From Candidatus Vesicomyosocius okutanii (GTDB lineage Bacteria; Pseudomonadota; Gammaproteobacteria; PS1; Pseudothioglobaceae), in the NCBI RefSeq assembly GCF_000010405.1, contig NC_009465.1, forward strand, positions 620,001 to 684,000: a DNA stretch of 64,000 bases, written 5' to 3'. Made by a program: the position numbers and the translations under genes. Below the pieces are notes generated by a model. That model saw only the letters and a program-made list of their open reading frames with translations. It was not told the DNA's origin and made no database searches. Below are positions 48,512 through 58,095 of this stretch, in pieces (position 1 is the stretch's first letter; each line of letters begins with the position of its first letter).

Positions 48512-49031
48512 TAATATCTTTAATTTCTTACAAATTAACCCTGACTAAAAATAATCTTCAAACAGATTTTTATCTCTAAAACCACCTATTTCAATAGCAA
48601 ATAATATGAAAGAATTAAAAAATAGACATAACAGCAAAGACATAATTTAATTGATGTATTACTTCGTTACTAATAATAGCATCGATTGCCGTTATATTGT
48701 AACATACATAGTAACGAATATAAGCGAAACAGTATAATATATTAGTAATCAATTAAAAATAAGTAGTGCTTATCTCAACAAAAATAATTATATGCGCTAA
48801 TGAAGTTACACAGATAAAAAGCTACAGCATGTAACAAGCTACAGCATGTAACAAGCTAAACAACTAATATATATAAAACAATAATTGTTAGAAAAAGATA
48901 CAGCTATAGCAATTACTATAAATTATCTGATAACCGATATTAATAATTCTTTATTGCTTCACCTTTATTAGTAGTTCAAACAGATAATCATAATATAATT
49001 AAATTCAACATTAAAGCCTTTATTCAGTACT
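48512..49031. other. Spacer after moaD with a small tandem repeat
   Basis: 520 AT-rich bases downstream of moaD. A 17-bp unit (AGCTACAGCATGTAACA) is repeated at 48820-48836 and 48837-48853 with a further partial AGCTA. Otherwise I see nothing. Confidence 0.6.
48820..48858. repeat. 17-bp tandem repeat, 2.3 copies
   Basis: Two exact copies of AGCTACAGCATGTAACA followed by AGCTA, in the spacer between moaD and the nar operon. Confidence 0.95.
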
Positions 49032-49175
49032 TTAACCACCTGGAGGTTTCATAACATATATTTCACAAGCTTGTTTTACATATCCATAAAGAAACAAGTT
49101 AAATAATTTAGCTTTAGTAAAGTTTCTATTTACACCAAAATTAATCAATATTTGTTTAGTTATATGAAGAAACAT
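49032..49175 (-). CDS. Possible small membrane protein downstream of nar
   Basis: A 47-residue frame from the ATG at 49175 (a GTG ten codons earlier at 49205 would give 57). The longer form begins with a hydrophobic helix (IIIYIALFLMFLHI), and both end in LFNLFLYGYVKQACEIY and VMKPPGG. Codon use looks protein-like, and it lies on the same strand as narGHJI, but there is no evident ribosome-binding site and I recognise no family. It could be the end of a decayed gene. Confidence 0.3.
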   Translation of the reverse strand: MFLHITKQILINFGVNRNFTKAKLFNLFLYGYVKQACEIYVMKPPGG

Positions 49176-49305
49176 CAGAAATAGCGCTATGTATATTATA
49201 ATCACTCTTAATAAAATTAAATATAACCCAAATAATCACACATTAGTGTTATATTTTCTAACTTAATCAATTCTAAATTATTTCTTTATGATTAATGTTA
49301 ATTTA

Positions 49306-49758
49306 TTATATTTTGATATTAGTAACACTAGGATCTTTAAAGTCAAATCCTTGTATATTTGCATCTACAGCAAGCATCTTAATGTATTCATTAATACCAG
49401 AAATTGTTGATTGATTTTGTAAATATTCTTTAATATACACCTTTACCATTTCAAACGGTAGTGTTTCGCCTCTTTCTTTATCTAAAAATTTAATTTTATT
49501 ATTATTATAATAACGTTTACAAAATTCTACACTTGCTGTAGGAATAACTATATTATCACTTAACAATTGATTAATTTTCTCCTCCTCATTAGGATTATTT
49601 TTTTTAATACCAACTGCCTGTAATAATAATTGTTGAACAACTAAAGCTTGTGCTGCTTTAAAAATAACTTCTTTTACATTTATAGCATCTGTTTGATATT
49701 GCATTTCTTGAAATACATCATCATCACTAATTTGTACGTGGTTAACTTTAATAGACAT
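49306..49758 (-). CDS. Nar-linked parvulin relic lacking its PPIase domain
   Basis: 150 residues. Nitrate reductase operons often end with a PpiC-type prolyl isomerase of about 280 residues. This protein has that family's beginning (MSIKVNHVQISDDDVFQEMQYQ, FKAAQALVVQQLLLQAVGI, ASVEFCKRYYNNNKIKF) and its end (LPFEMVKVYIKEYLQNQ, EYIKMLAVDANIQGFDF). The catalytic parvulin domain, which should lie between FCKRYY and LPFE, is missing, replaced by the join KFLDKERGETLPF. The frame is open across the join. It may persist as a chaperone-like dimer or be an early pseudogene. It lies six bases after narI. Confidence 0.75.
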   Translation of the reverse strand: MSIKVNHVQISDDDVFQEMQYQTDAINVKEVIFKAAQALVVQQLLLQAVGIKKNNPNEEEKINQLLSDNIVIPTASVEFCKRYYNNNKIKFLDKERGETLPFEMVKVYIKEYLQNQSTISGINEYIKMLAVDANIQGFDFKDPSVTNIKI

Positions 49759-49764
49759 AGTTAC

Positions 49765-50445
49765 TTATCTTCTTCTTACTATTTGATAATTTGTACGAGT
49801 TAAATATTGTACAGGCACACTCCAAATATGCACTAATCGAGTAAATGGAAAAATAGCAAAAAGCGTCATACCTAGGATTAAATGCAACTTAAACACCCAA
49901 GCCTCAGAAACAATAAAATCAGTAGCCCCCATTCTAAAAGAAGTGATATATTGTGCCCAATTAGCCAAAGCAATCATTGAACTACCATCTAAGTGTTGCG
50001 TTGAATAAGGAACAGTTAACAAACCTAATAATAATTGTACAAATAGATAGATCAAAATAAAAGTGTCACTAAACTTGCTGGTTTTTCTAATACGTTTATC
50101 AAATAAGCGTCTATTTAATAGAATTAACATACCAACTAAACACATTGTACCAAAAATGCTACCGACAGTCATTGCTATTATCTGCTTAGTACCAGCACTC
50201 ATAAATGGATGATACACCCATTCTGGGGTTAATAAACCAACAAAATGACCAAAGAATAATAAGATTATTCCAATGTGGAATAAATTACTACCCCATAACA
50301 TGCCTTTTTTTCGTAATAATTGTGATGAATCTGCTTTCCAGGTATATTGGTCTCTGTCATAACGTAGTGCACTGCCTACAATAAACATAGTCATAGCAAC
50401 ATAAGGATAGTAACCAAAAAAAAACTGATCTAAAAAAGTATTCAT
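49765..50445 (-). CDS. narI: Respiratory nitrate reductase gamma subunit (cytochrome b)
   Basis: Membrane anchor that oxidises quinol and passes electrons through two b hemes to NarH. 226 residues, five helices. The heme ligands are His57 and His67 (SNLFHIGIILLFFGHFVG) and two His in the C-terminal third (VFKLHLILG, RLVHIWSVPV). It has a clear GGAGGT ribosome-binding site. Last subunit gene of narGHJI. Confidence 0.96.
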   Translation of the reverse strand: MNTFLDQFFFGYYPYVAMTMFIVGSALRYDRDQYTWKADSSQLLRKKGMLWGSNLFHIGIILLFFGHFVGLLTPEWVYHPFMSAGTKQIIAMTVGSIFGTMCLVGMLILLNRRLFDKRIRKTSKFSDTFILIYLFVQLLLGLLTVPYSTQHLDGSSMIALANWAQYITSFRMGATDFIVSEAWVFKLHLILGMTLFAIFPFTRLVHIWSVPVQYLTRTNYQIVRRR

Positions 50446-50460
50446 AATATACCTCCGTAT

Positions 50461-51117
50461 TTAATTTTTTGTTGCATTAATTTCACAAGCACTACACTCT
50501 GACGAATCGCCACTAAACGCTTCTTGTTCTTGCCATAACTCATCTAATTCATCCAATGTTTCTGGCTCTTTTAGGCTGTTTTCTATTGCCTCTGCTACTT
50601 TAAATTGATTTGCCTTAATGTTAGATAATTCTTCTAATGCAAAAAAGATAATTTGATAAGGAGATTTATTCTTTTTAAGATGACCACCGATCAAAGCAAT
50701 AATATCAACCGTATCCCCTAATGATGTTATCGCTTCTTGAACATCACATAAAGACAAATACTCTAAAAATAAGGGCAAATAATCAGGTAACTCTTTCTTG
50801 TCAATAAATAAATTCTTCTTTGCATACATATCAATCAAGTCAACCATAGCCTGACCACGATCACGTGATTCACCATGAATATGCTCGAATAAATTTAAAC
50901 AATGAATACGACTTCTATCAAAGGTTGCCACAAAACGTTCCTGCAATTCTAAAAGATCTTTATTTTTATAATCCTCTATAAAAGACAATAATTCTTTAAT
51001 CTTCTTTTTAGATAACAAAGATTCTTGCTTTAAGACTTCAGTAAGCTCATCAATATTTTTATAAACATTAATATTCGGATAAGACAATAAAACAGCTAAA
51101 ACTTTAAGTATTTTCAT
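50461..51117 (-). CDS. narJ: Nitrate reductase assembly chaperone NarJ
   Basis: Dedicated chaperone that holds NarG for cofactor insertion. 218 residues, all helical: LLSYPNINVYKNIDEL, YVATFDRSR in its local form RFVATFDRSRIHCLNLFEHIHGESRDRG, and DYLPLFLEYLSL. The Cys-rich end SECSACEINATKN is a small oddity. It overlaps narH by four bases. Confidence 0.95.
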   Translation of the reverse strand: MKILKVLAVLLSYPNINVYKNIDELTEVLKQESLLSKKKIKELLSFIEDYKNKDLLELQERFVATFDRSRIHCLNLFEHIHGESRDRGQAMVDLIDMYAKKNLFIDKKELPDYLPLFLEYLSLCDVQEAITSLGDTVDIIALIGGHLKKNKSPYQIIFFALEELSNIKANQFKVAEAIENSLKEPETLDELDELWQEQEAFSGDSSECSACEINATKN

Positions 51118-52655
51118 GAAATGTTTCCATTCATTGTATTAGAATGTGTTTTACCACCAAATAAAGTCGCTGTTGTAGAGCCTTCAGAACAACCATTACC
51201 AAAGCTAAATCCACAAGAAGATCTAGTATCAAAAGCAATTTCATTATCAAAAGGCATCTCTCCTGCGTATTCTTTATGGTTAGTAGGAATCACAAATCTA
51301 TCTTCATAAGCAGCCAGCGCCATAGTTCTATACATATCATCAACCATATCTTCTGTCAAACCTACCTCATCCAATACCTCAGTTAAGATAACGTTATCAA
51401 CACGCTTTGCACGCATAAAGTTACGCATAGCAATCATTCTCTTTAAAGCAAATATAATAGGCTTGTCATCACCTGCTGTAAGCATATTTGCCAAATAACG
51501 AATTGGGATACGCAACTCTTCAACATTTGGAATAGGACCTCGATTGTTAATCACACCCTTTTCAATTGCGTTCTGAATTGGGGATAATGGTGGTATATAC
51601 CAAACCATAGGTAATGTTCTATATTCAGGATGTAACGGAAAAGCCACTTTCCAGTCAATTGCCATTTTATAAACAGGGGAATTTTGAGCAGCCTCTATCC
51701 AACTGTCAGGTATACCATCTTTTTTAGCTTCTGCTTGAATAGATTTATCGTTTGGATCTAAGAATATTTTTAATTGAGCCTCATATAAATCTTTTTCATC
51801 GCTCATGTTAGCCATTTCTTCAATTTTATCCGCATCATAAAGAATAACCCCTAATGAACGAATTCTACCAACACAGGTTTCAGAACAAACTGTTGGCTCT
51901 CCAGATTCTATTCTTGGGTAACAAAATGTACATTTTTCTGATTTACCAGACTGCCAATTGTAATAAATCTTTTTGTAAGGACAAGCGCTAACACACATTC
52001 TCCAACCACGACATTTATCTTGGTCAATTAGAACAATACCATCTTCTTCACGTTTATAAATAGCGCCAGATGGACATGCAGCTACGCAAGATGGGTTAAG
52101 ACAATGTTCACACAAGCGTGGTAAATACATCATAAATGTATTTTCAAATTGACCATAAATCTCTTTTTCTATAGTTTTAAAATTATAATCTTTTGAACGT
52201 TTTTTAAACTCACCACCTAAGATTTCCTCCCAATTAGGACCCCATTCTGGTTTTTCCATAACTTCACCAGTAATCATAGAGTGTGGCCTTGCCACAGGTG
52301 GTGTAATCATTTCAGGTGCATTTTGCAAATGAGCATAATTAAACGTAAACGGCTCGTAGTAATCATCAATTTCAGGTAAATCAGGATTAGCAAATATTTT
52401 TGCTAATAATCTAAATTTACCCCCAATTTTAGGCTGTAATTTACCATTTTTAGAAACCCAGCCACCATTCCATTTATCTTGATTTTCCCAATCTACTGGG
52501 TAACCAATACCAGGTTTTGTTTCTACATTATTAAACCAAGCATACTCAACACCTTGACGTGAGGTCCATACATTTTTACAAGTAACTGAACAGGTATGGC
52601 AACCAATACACTTGTCCAAATTTAAAACCATTCCTATTTGTGCTCTTATTCTCAT
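51114..52655 (-). CDS. narH: Respiratory nitrate reductase beta subunit
   Basis: Electron-transfer subunit with three [4Fe-4S] and one [3Fe-4S] clusters. 513 residues. Cysteine sets: CIGCHTCSVTC (Cys16, 19, 22, 26), CEHCLNPSCVAACP, CRGWRMCVSACP, where Trp replaces a Cys as expected for the [3Fe-4S] site, and CTFCYPR with CSETCVG. It overlaps narG by one base and narJ by four. Confidence 0.97.
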   Translation of the reverse strand: MRIRAQIGMVLNLDKCIGCHTCSVTCKNVWTSRQGVEYAWFNNVETKPGIGYPVDWENQDKWNGGWVSKNGKLQPKIGGKFRLLAKIFANPDLPEIDDYYEPFTFNYAHLQNAPEMITPPVARPHSMITGEVMEKPEWGPNWEEILGGEFKKRSKDYNFKTIEKEIYGQFENTFMMYLPRLCEHCLNPSCVAACPSGAIYKREEDGIVLIDQDKCRGWRMCVSACPYKKIYYNWQSGKSEKCTFCYPRIESGEPTVCSETCVGRIRSLGVILYDADKIEEMANMSDEKDLYEAQLKIFLDPNDKSIQAEAKKDGIPDSWIEAAQNSPVYKMAIDWKVAFPLHPEYRTLPMVWYIPPLSPIQNAIEKGVINNRGPIPNVEELRIPIRYLANMLTAGDDKPIIFALKRMIAMRNFMRAKRVDNVILTEVLDEVGLTEDMVDDMYRTMALAAYEDRFVIPTNHKEYAGEMPFDNEIAFDTRSSCGFSFGNGCSEGSTTATLFGGKTHSNTMNGNIS

Positions 52656-55600
52656 TAGTTATTTTTTTTTGCTGGTTCATCCTTCCAATCTACTTTATTC
52701 ATTTTACGTACAATTACAAATTCATCACGATTAGAACCTACTGTACCATAATAGTTAAATCCATAAGATAATTGTGCATAACCACCAATCATATGAGTTG
52801 GTTTAGTAATCGTTCTAGTAACAGAATTATGAATACCACCCCTAAATCCTGATTTTTCTGCTATAGGCGTAGTGGTAATTTTTTCTTGAGCATGATACAT
52901 AAGTGACATACCTTCTGGCACTCTTTGTGATACAACCGCTCTAGCAGCAATCGTACCATTAGAATTGTACAACTCAATCCAATCATTGTCTTCAACATTA
53001 ATTTTTTGAGCATCGACTTCACTTATCCACACTACTGGACCGCCACGATTAAGTGTTAGCATTAATAGATTATCAGAATAAGTGGAATGAATACCCCATT
53101 TCTGATGTGGTGTAATCCAGTTTAATACAACTTGAGAACGTCCATCATTATTTTCATTGATAATAGGTTCGACTGTTCTAGTATTAATAGGTGGCTTATA
53201 AGTACATAAATTCTCACCAAAATCTATCATCCATTTATGATCTTGGTAGAACTGCTGTCTACCCGTTAATGTTCTCCAAGGAATATATTCGTGCACATTA
53301 ATATAACCCGCATTATAACTAACATGTTCATCTTCAAGACCAGACCAAATGGGTGATGAAATAATTTTTCTAGGTTGTGCTTGAATATCTCTATAACGAA
53401 TCTGCTCATCTTCTTTTGATTTCGCTAGGTGCGTATGATCTTTACCTGTTATTTTCCCTAATGATTTCCAAGCTTTAACAGCAACTTTACCATTAGTTTC
53501 AGGTGCTAAAGATAAAATTACTTCGGTTGCATCAATATCAGTTTCTATTTTAGGAAGACCTTTAGACACGCCTTCTTCTTTAACAATTTTATTTAAATCA
53601 CCTAGAGAAGTAACTTCATCTTTAGTATCCCATTCAATACCTTTACCACCATTGCCCATCTTAGACATTAGTGGTCCTAATGAGGTAAACTTTTTATAAG
53701 TATCTGGATAATTCCTTTCAACTTCAATAAAATTTGGCATTGTTTTACCAGGAATAGCTTCACACTCACCATCAAACCAAGCTTTAACATCAGTTGCCTG
53801 AGCCATTTCTGCCGACGTATCATGCAAAATAGGTAAAGCAACAATATCCTTTTCTTTTCCTAAATGTCCAGGACAAAGTTCTGAGAATTTTTTAGCTAAG
53901 CCTTTATAAATTTCCCAATCACTTCTTGATTCCCACGCAGGATCTACTGCTTTAGACAACGGATGAATAAATGGATGCATATCTGAAGTATTTAGATCGT
54001 TCTTTTCATACCATGTTGCTGATGGTAGAACAATATCTGAATACAAACAAGTAGTTGACATCCTAAAATCTAATGTTACAAATAAATCAACCTTACCTTC
54101 TACGCCTTCACGCCACTTAACCTCAGATGGTTTTTTATCTGTCTCATTGCCTAAAACTGCATTTTGTGCACCTAATAAATATTTTAATAAATACTCATGT
54201 CCTTTACCACTAGAGCCTAATATATTAGAACGCCATATAAACATATTATGAGGAAAATTTTTTGGATTATCAGGGTCTTCACAAGAAAATTTTAAGTCCT
54301 TAGACTTAAGTTTCTTAACAATATAATCTTTAACATTTATGCCTGCTTCTTCTGCTTGCTTAGTAATTTCTAATGGATTATCTTCAAACTGTGGCGCAGA
54401 AGGCAACCAGCCCATTTTTTCACTACGAACATTGCAATCTATTATAGAATAGTTTTTCCATTTTGTCTTATCAATCAGTGGAGATAAAATCTCATCAACC
54501 TCTAGTTTTTCATATCTCCATTGACTAGAATGGTTATAAAAAAATGAAGTGCCGTTCATTTGACGAGGTGGACGATGCCAATCTAGACCGAATGCTAATG
54601 GTAACCATCCTGTTTGTGGACGCAGTTTTTCTTGACCTACATAATGAGACCAACCCCCACCAGATTTACCAATACAACCACACATCATTAACATATTAAT
54701 AATACCGCGATAGATCATATCCATATGGTACCAATGATTAATAGCAGCGCCTAGAATAACCATAGACTTACCTTGTGTTTTATCTGCATTTTCTGAAAAT
54801 TCTCTAGCAATACGCACGGTCTGCTCTCTTGGAACTCCTGTTACTTTTTCATTCCAAGCTGGTGTATAAGGAACATCATCATTAAATGAAGCAGCAACAT
54901 TATCACCACCTAATCCTTGGTCAACACTATAATTTGCCATCATTAAATCAAACACTGTTGAAACTTTAACTTCCTTACCATTAACCAATGTTAACTGTCT
55001 AATTGGAACATTTCTCATTAAAATAGAATCATGCGTTGTATTTGTAAATATTTCTTGATCATGTACTTTGTTATTAAAATATGGAAAACCAACGGATATA
55101 ATCTCATCATTGTTATCTTTTAAAGTAATTTTTGGATCAATATCCGCATCATTCATAGCATTCTTATTTTCAATATTCCACTTACCAGAACCATCCCAAC
55201 GAAATCCTATTGTTCCTGTTGGAACAACAATTTCATTAGTATTTTGATCAATGAGTAGTGGTTTCCATTCGGTATTATCTTTTTCACCTAAAGTGTCATG
55301 AATATCTGAAGCTCGAAGAGTTCTTCCAGGCACAAATACCTCTTTTTTCTCTTCCAATATTACCAAAAATGGCATATCTGTATATTGCTTGATATAATTA
55401 GTAAAATATTTACTTTTATTGGTTAAATGATACTCTTTTAGGATGACATGTCCCATTGTCATAGCAAGTGCTGCATCTGTACCTTGAGTTGGACTCATCC
55501 ACTCATCAGAAAGCTTAGCAACTTCACTAAAATCAGGTGTTACTGCAATAGTTTTAGTACCATTATACCGAGATTCCGTAAAAAAATGAGCATCTGGAGT

Positions 55601-56386
55601 ACGAGTTTGAGGAACATTAGAACCCCATGCTATAATATAGGATGAATTATACCAATCAGCACTTTCTGGTACATCGGTTTGTTCACCCCAAGTTTGAGGT
55701 GAGGATGGTGGTAAATCACAATACCAGTCATAAAAACTTAAAGAAGTACCGCCAATTAATGACAAATAACGAGAACCAGCTGCATAAGATACCATTGACA
55801 TAGCTGGAATAGGTGAAAAACCAACAACTCTATCTGGTCCATAGGTTTTAGTTGTATAAATATTAGAAGCTACAATAATCTCATTCACTTCATCCCAATC
55901 AACACGAACCATCCCACCTAAACCCCGAACTTGTTTATATTCTTTTGTTTTAGCTTTATCATTCATGATTGACTTCCATGCATCAACAGGATCAATATTT
56001 TGCTTTTTAGCTTCGCGCCATATTTTTAACAACCTAGAACGAATTAGAGGGTATTTAAGACGAGTGGCGCTATACAAATACCATGAATATGTTGCACCTC
56101 TTTGACAACCTCTAGGTTCATGATCTGGCAAGTCTGGACGAGTTCTAGGATAATTAGTTTGTTGAGTTTCCCAAGTTACTAAGCCATTTTTTACATAAAT
56201 TTTCCAACTACATGAACCTGTACAATTAACACCATGAGTCGAACGAACAACCTTATCATGTCCCCAACGATTACGATAAGCTTTTTCCCAACTTCTATTT
56301 TCATGTACTAATTTTCCATGGCCATTAGAAAAATATTCAGGCTTTGACTGGGTAAAAAACGTTATTCTATCTAATAAATAACTCAT
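52655..56386 (-). CDS. narG: Respiratory nitrate reductase alpha subunit (Mo-bisMGD)
   Basis: Catalytic subunit that reduces nitrate to nitrite at the cytoplasmic face of the inner membrane. 1243 residues, the usual length. The N-terminal [4Fe-4S] site has His51, Cys55, Cys59 (STHGVNCTGSC) and Cys94 (PRGCQRGATYSW), the His-for-Cys pattern of NarG. Further landmarks are SYAAGSRYLSLIGG, WGSNVPQTRTPDAHFF and VTPDFSEVAKL. The start follows a strong AGGAGGT (56391-56397). First gene of narGHJI. There is no twin-arginine signal, as expected for the cytoplasm-facing enzyme. Confidence 0.98.
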   Translation of the reverse strand: MSYLLDRITFFTQSKPEYFSNGHGKLVHENRSWEKAYRNRWGHDKVVRSTHGVNCTGSCSWKIYVKNGLVTWETQQTNYPRTRPDLPDHEPRGCQRGATYSWYLYSATRLKYPLIRSRLLKIWREAKKQNIDPVDAWKSIMNDKAKTKEYKQVRGLGGMVRVDWDEVNEIIVASNIYTTKTYGPDRVVGFSPIPAMSMVSYAAGSRYLSLIGGTSLSFYDWYCDLPPSSPQTWGEQTDVPESADWYNSSYIIAWGSNVPQTRTPDAHFFTESRYNGTKTIAVTPDFSEVAKLSDEWMSPTQGTDAALAMTMGHVILKEYHLTNKSKYFTNYIKQYTDMPFLVILEEKKEVFVPGRTLRASDIHDTLGEKDNTEWKPLLIDQNTNEIVVPTGTIGFRWDGSGKWNIENKNAMNDADIDPKITLKDNNDEIISVGFPYFNNKVHDQEIFTNTTHDSILMRNVPIRQLTLVNGKEVKVSTVFDLMMANYSVDQGLGGDNVAASFNDDVPYTPAWNEKVTGVPREQTVRIAREFSENADKTQGKSMVILGAAINHWYHMDMIYRGIINMLMMCGCIGKSGGGWSHYVGQEKLRPQTGWLPLAFGLDWHRPPRQMNGTSFFYNHSSQWRYEKLEVDEILSPLIDKTKWKNYSIIDCNVRSEKMGWLPSAPQFEDNPLEITKQAEEAGINVKDYIVKKLKSKDLKFSCEDPDNPKNFPHNMFIWRSNILGSSGKGHEYLLKYLLGAQNAVLGNETDKKPSEVKWREGVEGKVDLFVTLDFRMSTTCLYSDIVLPSATWYEKNDLNTSDMHPFIHPLSKAVDPAWESRSDWEIYKGLAKKFSELCPGHLGKEKDIVALPILHDTSAEMAQATDVKAWFDGECEAIPGKTMPNFIEVERNYPDTYKKFTSLGPLMSKMGNGGKGIEWDTKDEVTSLGDLNKIVKEEGVSKGLPKIETDIDATEVILSLAPETNGKVAVKAWKSLGKITGKDHTHLAKSKEDEQIRYRDIQAQPRKIISSPIWSGLEDEHVSYNAGYINVHEYIPWRTLTGRQQFYQDHKWMIDFGENLCTYKPPINTRTVEPIINENNDGRSQVVLNWITPHQKWGIHSTYSDNLLMLTLNRGGPVVWISEVDAQKINVEDNDWIELYNSNGTIAARAVVSQRVPEGMSLMYHAQEKITTTPIAEKSGFRGGIHNSVTRTITKPTHMIGGYAQLSYGFNYYGTVGSNRDEFVIVRKMNKVDWKDEPAKKNN

Positions 56387-56397
56387 TTTTACCTCCT

Positions 56398-57170
56398 ATT
56401 ATCATTACATTTTTTATTCGATGATTTTAATAAGAACTTTAATGTAAAGCAATCAATCCAATTACTAAACAAGTATACTTATTATTTATTTAATAAAAAG
56501 AAATAATTCAAATTACTTTAATTAATTTTTAAAATTAATACTTGTGTATTATAATTAAAAACAACCAAAAGCTCTTTTTACATAATACCTCTATAAACTT
56601 ACTTTATAAATAAACTATACCTAACATTATAAAAATCATTTATGCTACCTTAGAGCCTATAAACATATTATGCTAATAATAGATCAAATAAGTACATCAA
56701 AAAGAATATTAATCCATATATAAATTAATGCTAACGAGTCATGTAAATTTATAATATTACTTAGTATAACGCCATTATTAACATAATATGTTAAAAATTA
56801 AATATCCATATAATTAATAAATAGCATTAATAAGAAATACTCACAAATTGAAACTATGCAATACCAACACAAATAATTAGGAAATATCATCCATACAGAA
56901 AACATGTTATAGATAAAACTAAATTAGCTTATAATTTTTAACTACGTAAGCATTAACAATTCTATACTTGATTTAATTTAAAAAAATAATTAGAATAATT
57001 TTGCATTCAATTCAGTTGGGCTTAGAAAGATATAAGTTTTTATATTTATATCACAATAATCTAGAAAAATAATTTTAATTTAGTAAAATTAACTATTTAG
57101 ACTTGTTTTTACTATTCAAGAGAATGGTAAAATTAAAACTTAAAAAGTAACTAACTGGCCTTTGAAATAT
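56398..57170. other. Divergent spacer between narG and mog
   Basis: About 770 AT-rich bases. I looked for an FNR box (TTGAT-N4-ATCAA) and found only a poor half-site near 56450. No frame or hairpin that I can support. Confidence 0.5.
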
Positions 57171-57701
57171 ATGAGAAAAATAAACATTAAAATTGGTTTT
57201 ATTACTATATCTGATCGTGCTGCTAGAGGTGAATATGAGGATATCAGCGGTCCTGCTATGCAAAATTGGATTAAAAATGCTGTACTATCTCCCTACACAG
57301 TAGAAGATATAACTATTGAAGATAATCAACTTCTAATTGAAAAAACCATGATTGATTTTGCTGATAATAAGCATTGTAACTTAATTCTAACTACCGGGGG
57401 TACTGGAGTTACAACGCGTGATGTAACGCCAGAAGCAACACATATCGTATGTGAACGTATCTTTGATGGATTTGCTCAACAAATGCGTAATATATCATTA
57501 CGCACGGTTCCCACGGCGATTTTATCCCGCCAAACAGCAGGTACACGTGGTAGTAGCTTAATTATCAATCTACCAGGAAAACCCGCTGCAATTGCAATAT
57601 GTTTAGGTGCAGTATTTTTAGCGGTGCCTAAATGTTTAGAATTACTTGACCAATCTAATATTCAAATTGATTTAGATTTTATCGAACAAAATTTAGAGTA
57701 A
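57171..57701 (+). CDS. mog: Molybdopterin adenylyltransferase
   Basis: Adenylates molybdopterin before molybdenum insertion by MoeA. 176 residues from the ATG at 57171 (MRKINIKIGFITISDRA); an upstream TTG is less likely. Landmarks: GFITISDRAARGEYED, LILTTGGTGVTTRDVTPEA, SRQTAGTRGSSLIINLPGKP. With the genes at 44-48 kb, the molybdopterin path from GTP to MGD is nearly complete in this window. Confidence 0.95.
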   Translation: MRKINIKIGFITISDRAARGEYEDISGPAMQNWIKNAVLSPYTVEDITIEDNQLLIEKTMIDFADNKHCNLILTTGGTGVTTRDVTPEATHIVCERIFDGFAQQMRNISLRTVPTAILSRQTAGTRGSSLIINLPGKPAAIAICLGAVFLAVPKCLELLDQSNIQIDLDFIEQNLE

Positions 57702-57705
57702 AAAT

Positions 57706-58095
57706 TTAACTAGATTTCTTACCTAATAGGTAAGAGTCTACTAGTGCGATAGTGATGTTGTCGTGGATTTTAAATTGCTCAGCAATGACTTTAATCTTAG
57801 ATAAATATTCTGTTTGTTGATGCTTTTTTCTTAACAATGTTAAATCTAGCTTACCATTATTTACACAATCTTCTACACAACCTTTTGCATTAGCAAATAT
57901 AATAGTTTGATCCAAAATAACATCTAGTTGATAAGAATACAAGTCAATATTATTTGCTCGAGCAATTGATAAATATACAGCATTAAAAAAATCATCATGA
58001 TAAATAATATGCTCAATATCAATCACATTACTTAACTCATAATGTTGGCCCTGATAATCAAATCCAACATTTGCTGTAACTGTATTAGCAGACAT
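57706..58095 (-). CDS. Unknown protein coupled to cbbO
   Basis: 129 residues, unrecognised. It begins MSANTVTANVGFDYQGQHYEL, contains an acidic His-bearing stretch DIEHIIYHDDFFNAVYLSIAR, a single CVEDC Cys pair near residue 75, and ends in a basic KKSS. There is no signal peptide or membrane helix. Its ATG overlaps the cbbO stop by one base (TAATG), so it is translated with CbbO, which implies a part in RuBisCO activation or assembly. Its end is five bases from the mog end. Confidence 0.7.
   Translation of the reverse strand: MSANTVTANVGFDYQGQHYELSNVIDIEHIIYHDDFFNAVYLSIARANNIDLYSYQLDVILDQTIIFANAKGCVEDCVNNGKLDLTLLRKKHQQTEYLSKIKVIAEQFKIHDNITIALVDSYLLGKKSS

Noticed and set aside
56440-56465. 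FNR-type site upstream of narG
   Set aside because: Only one half-site (TTGAT) with a poor second half; not enough to call.
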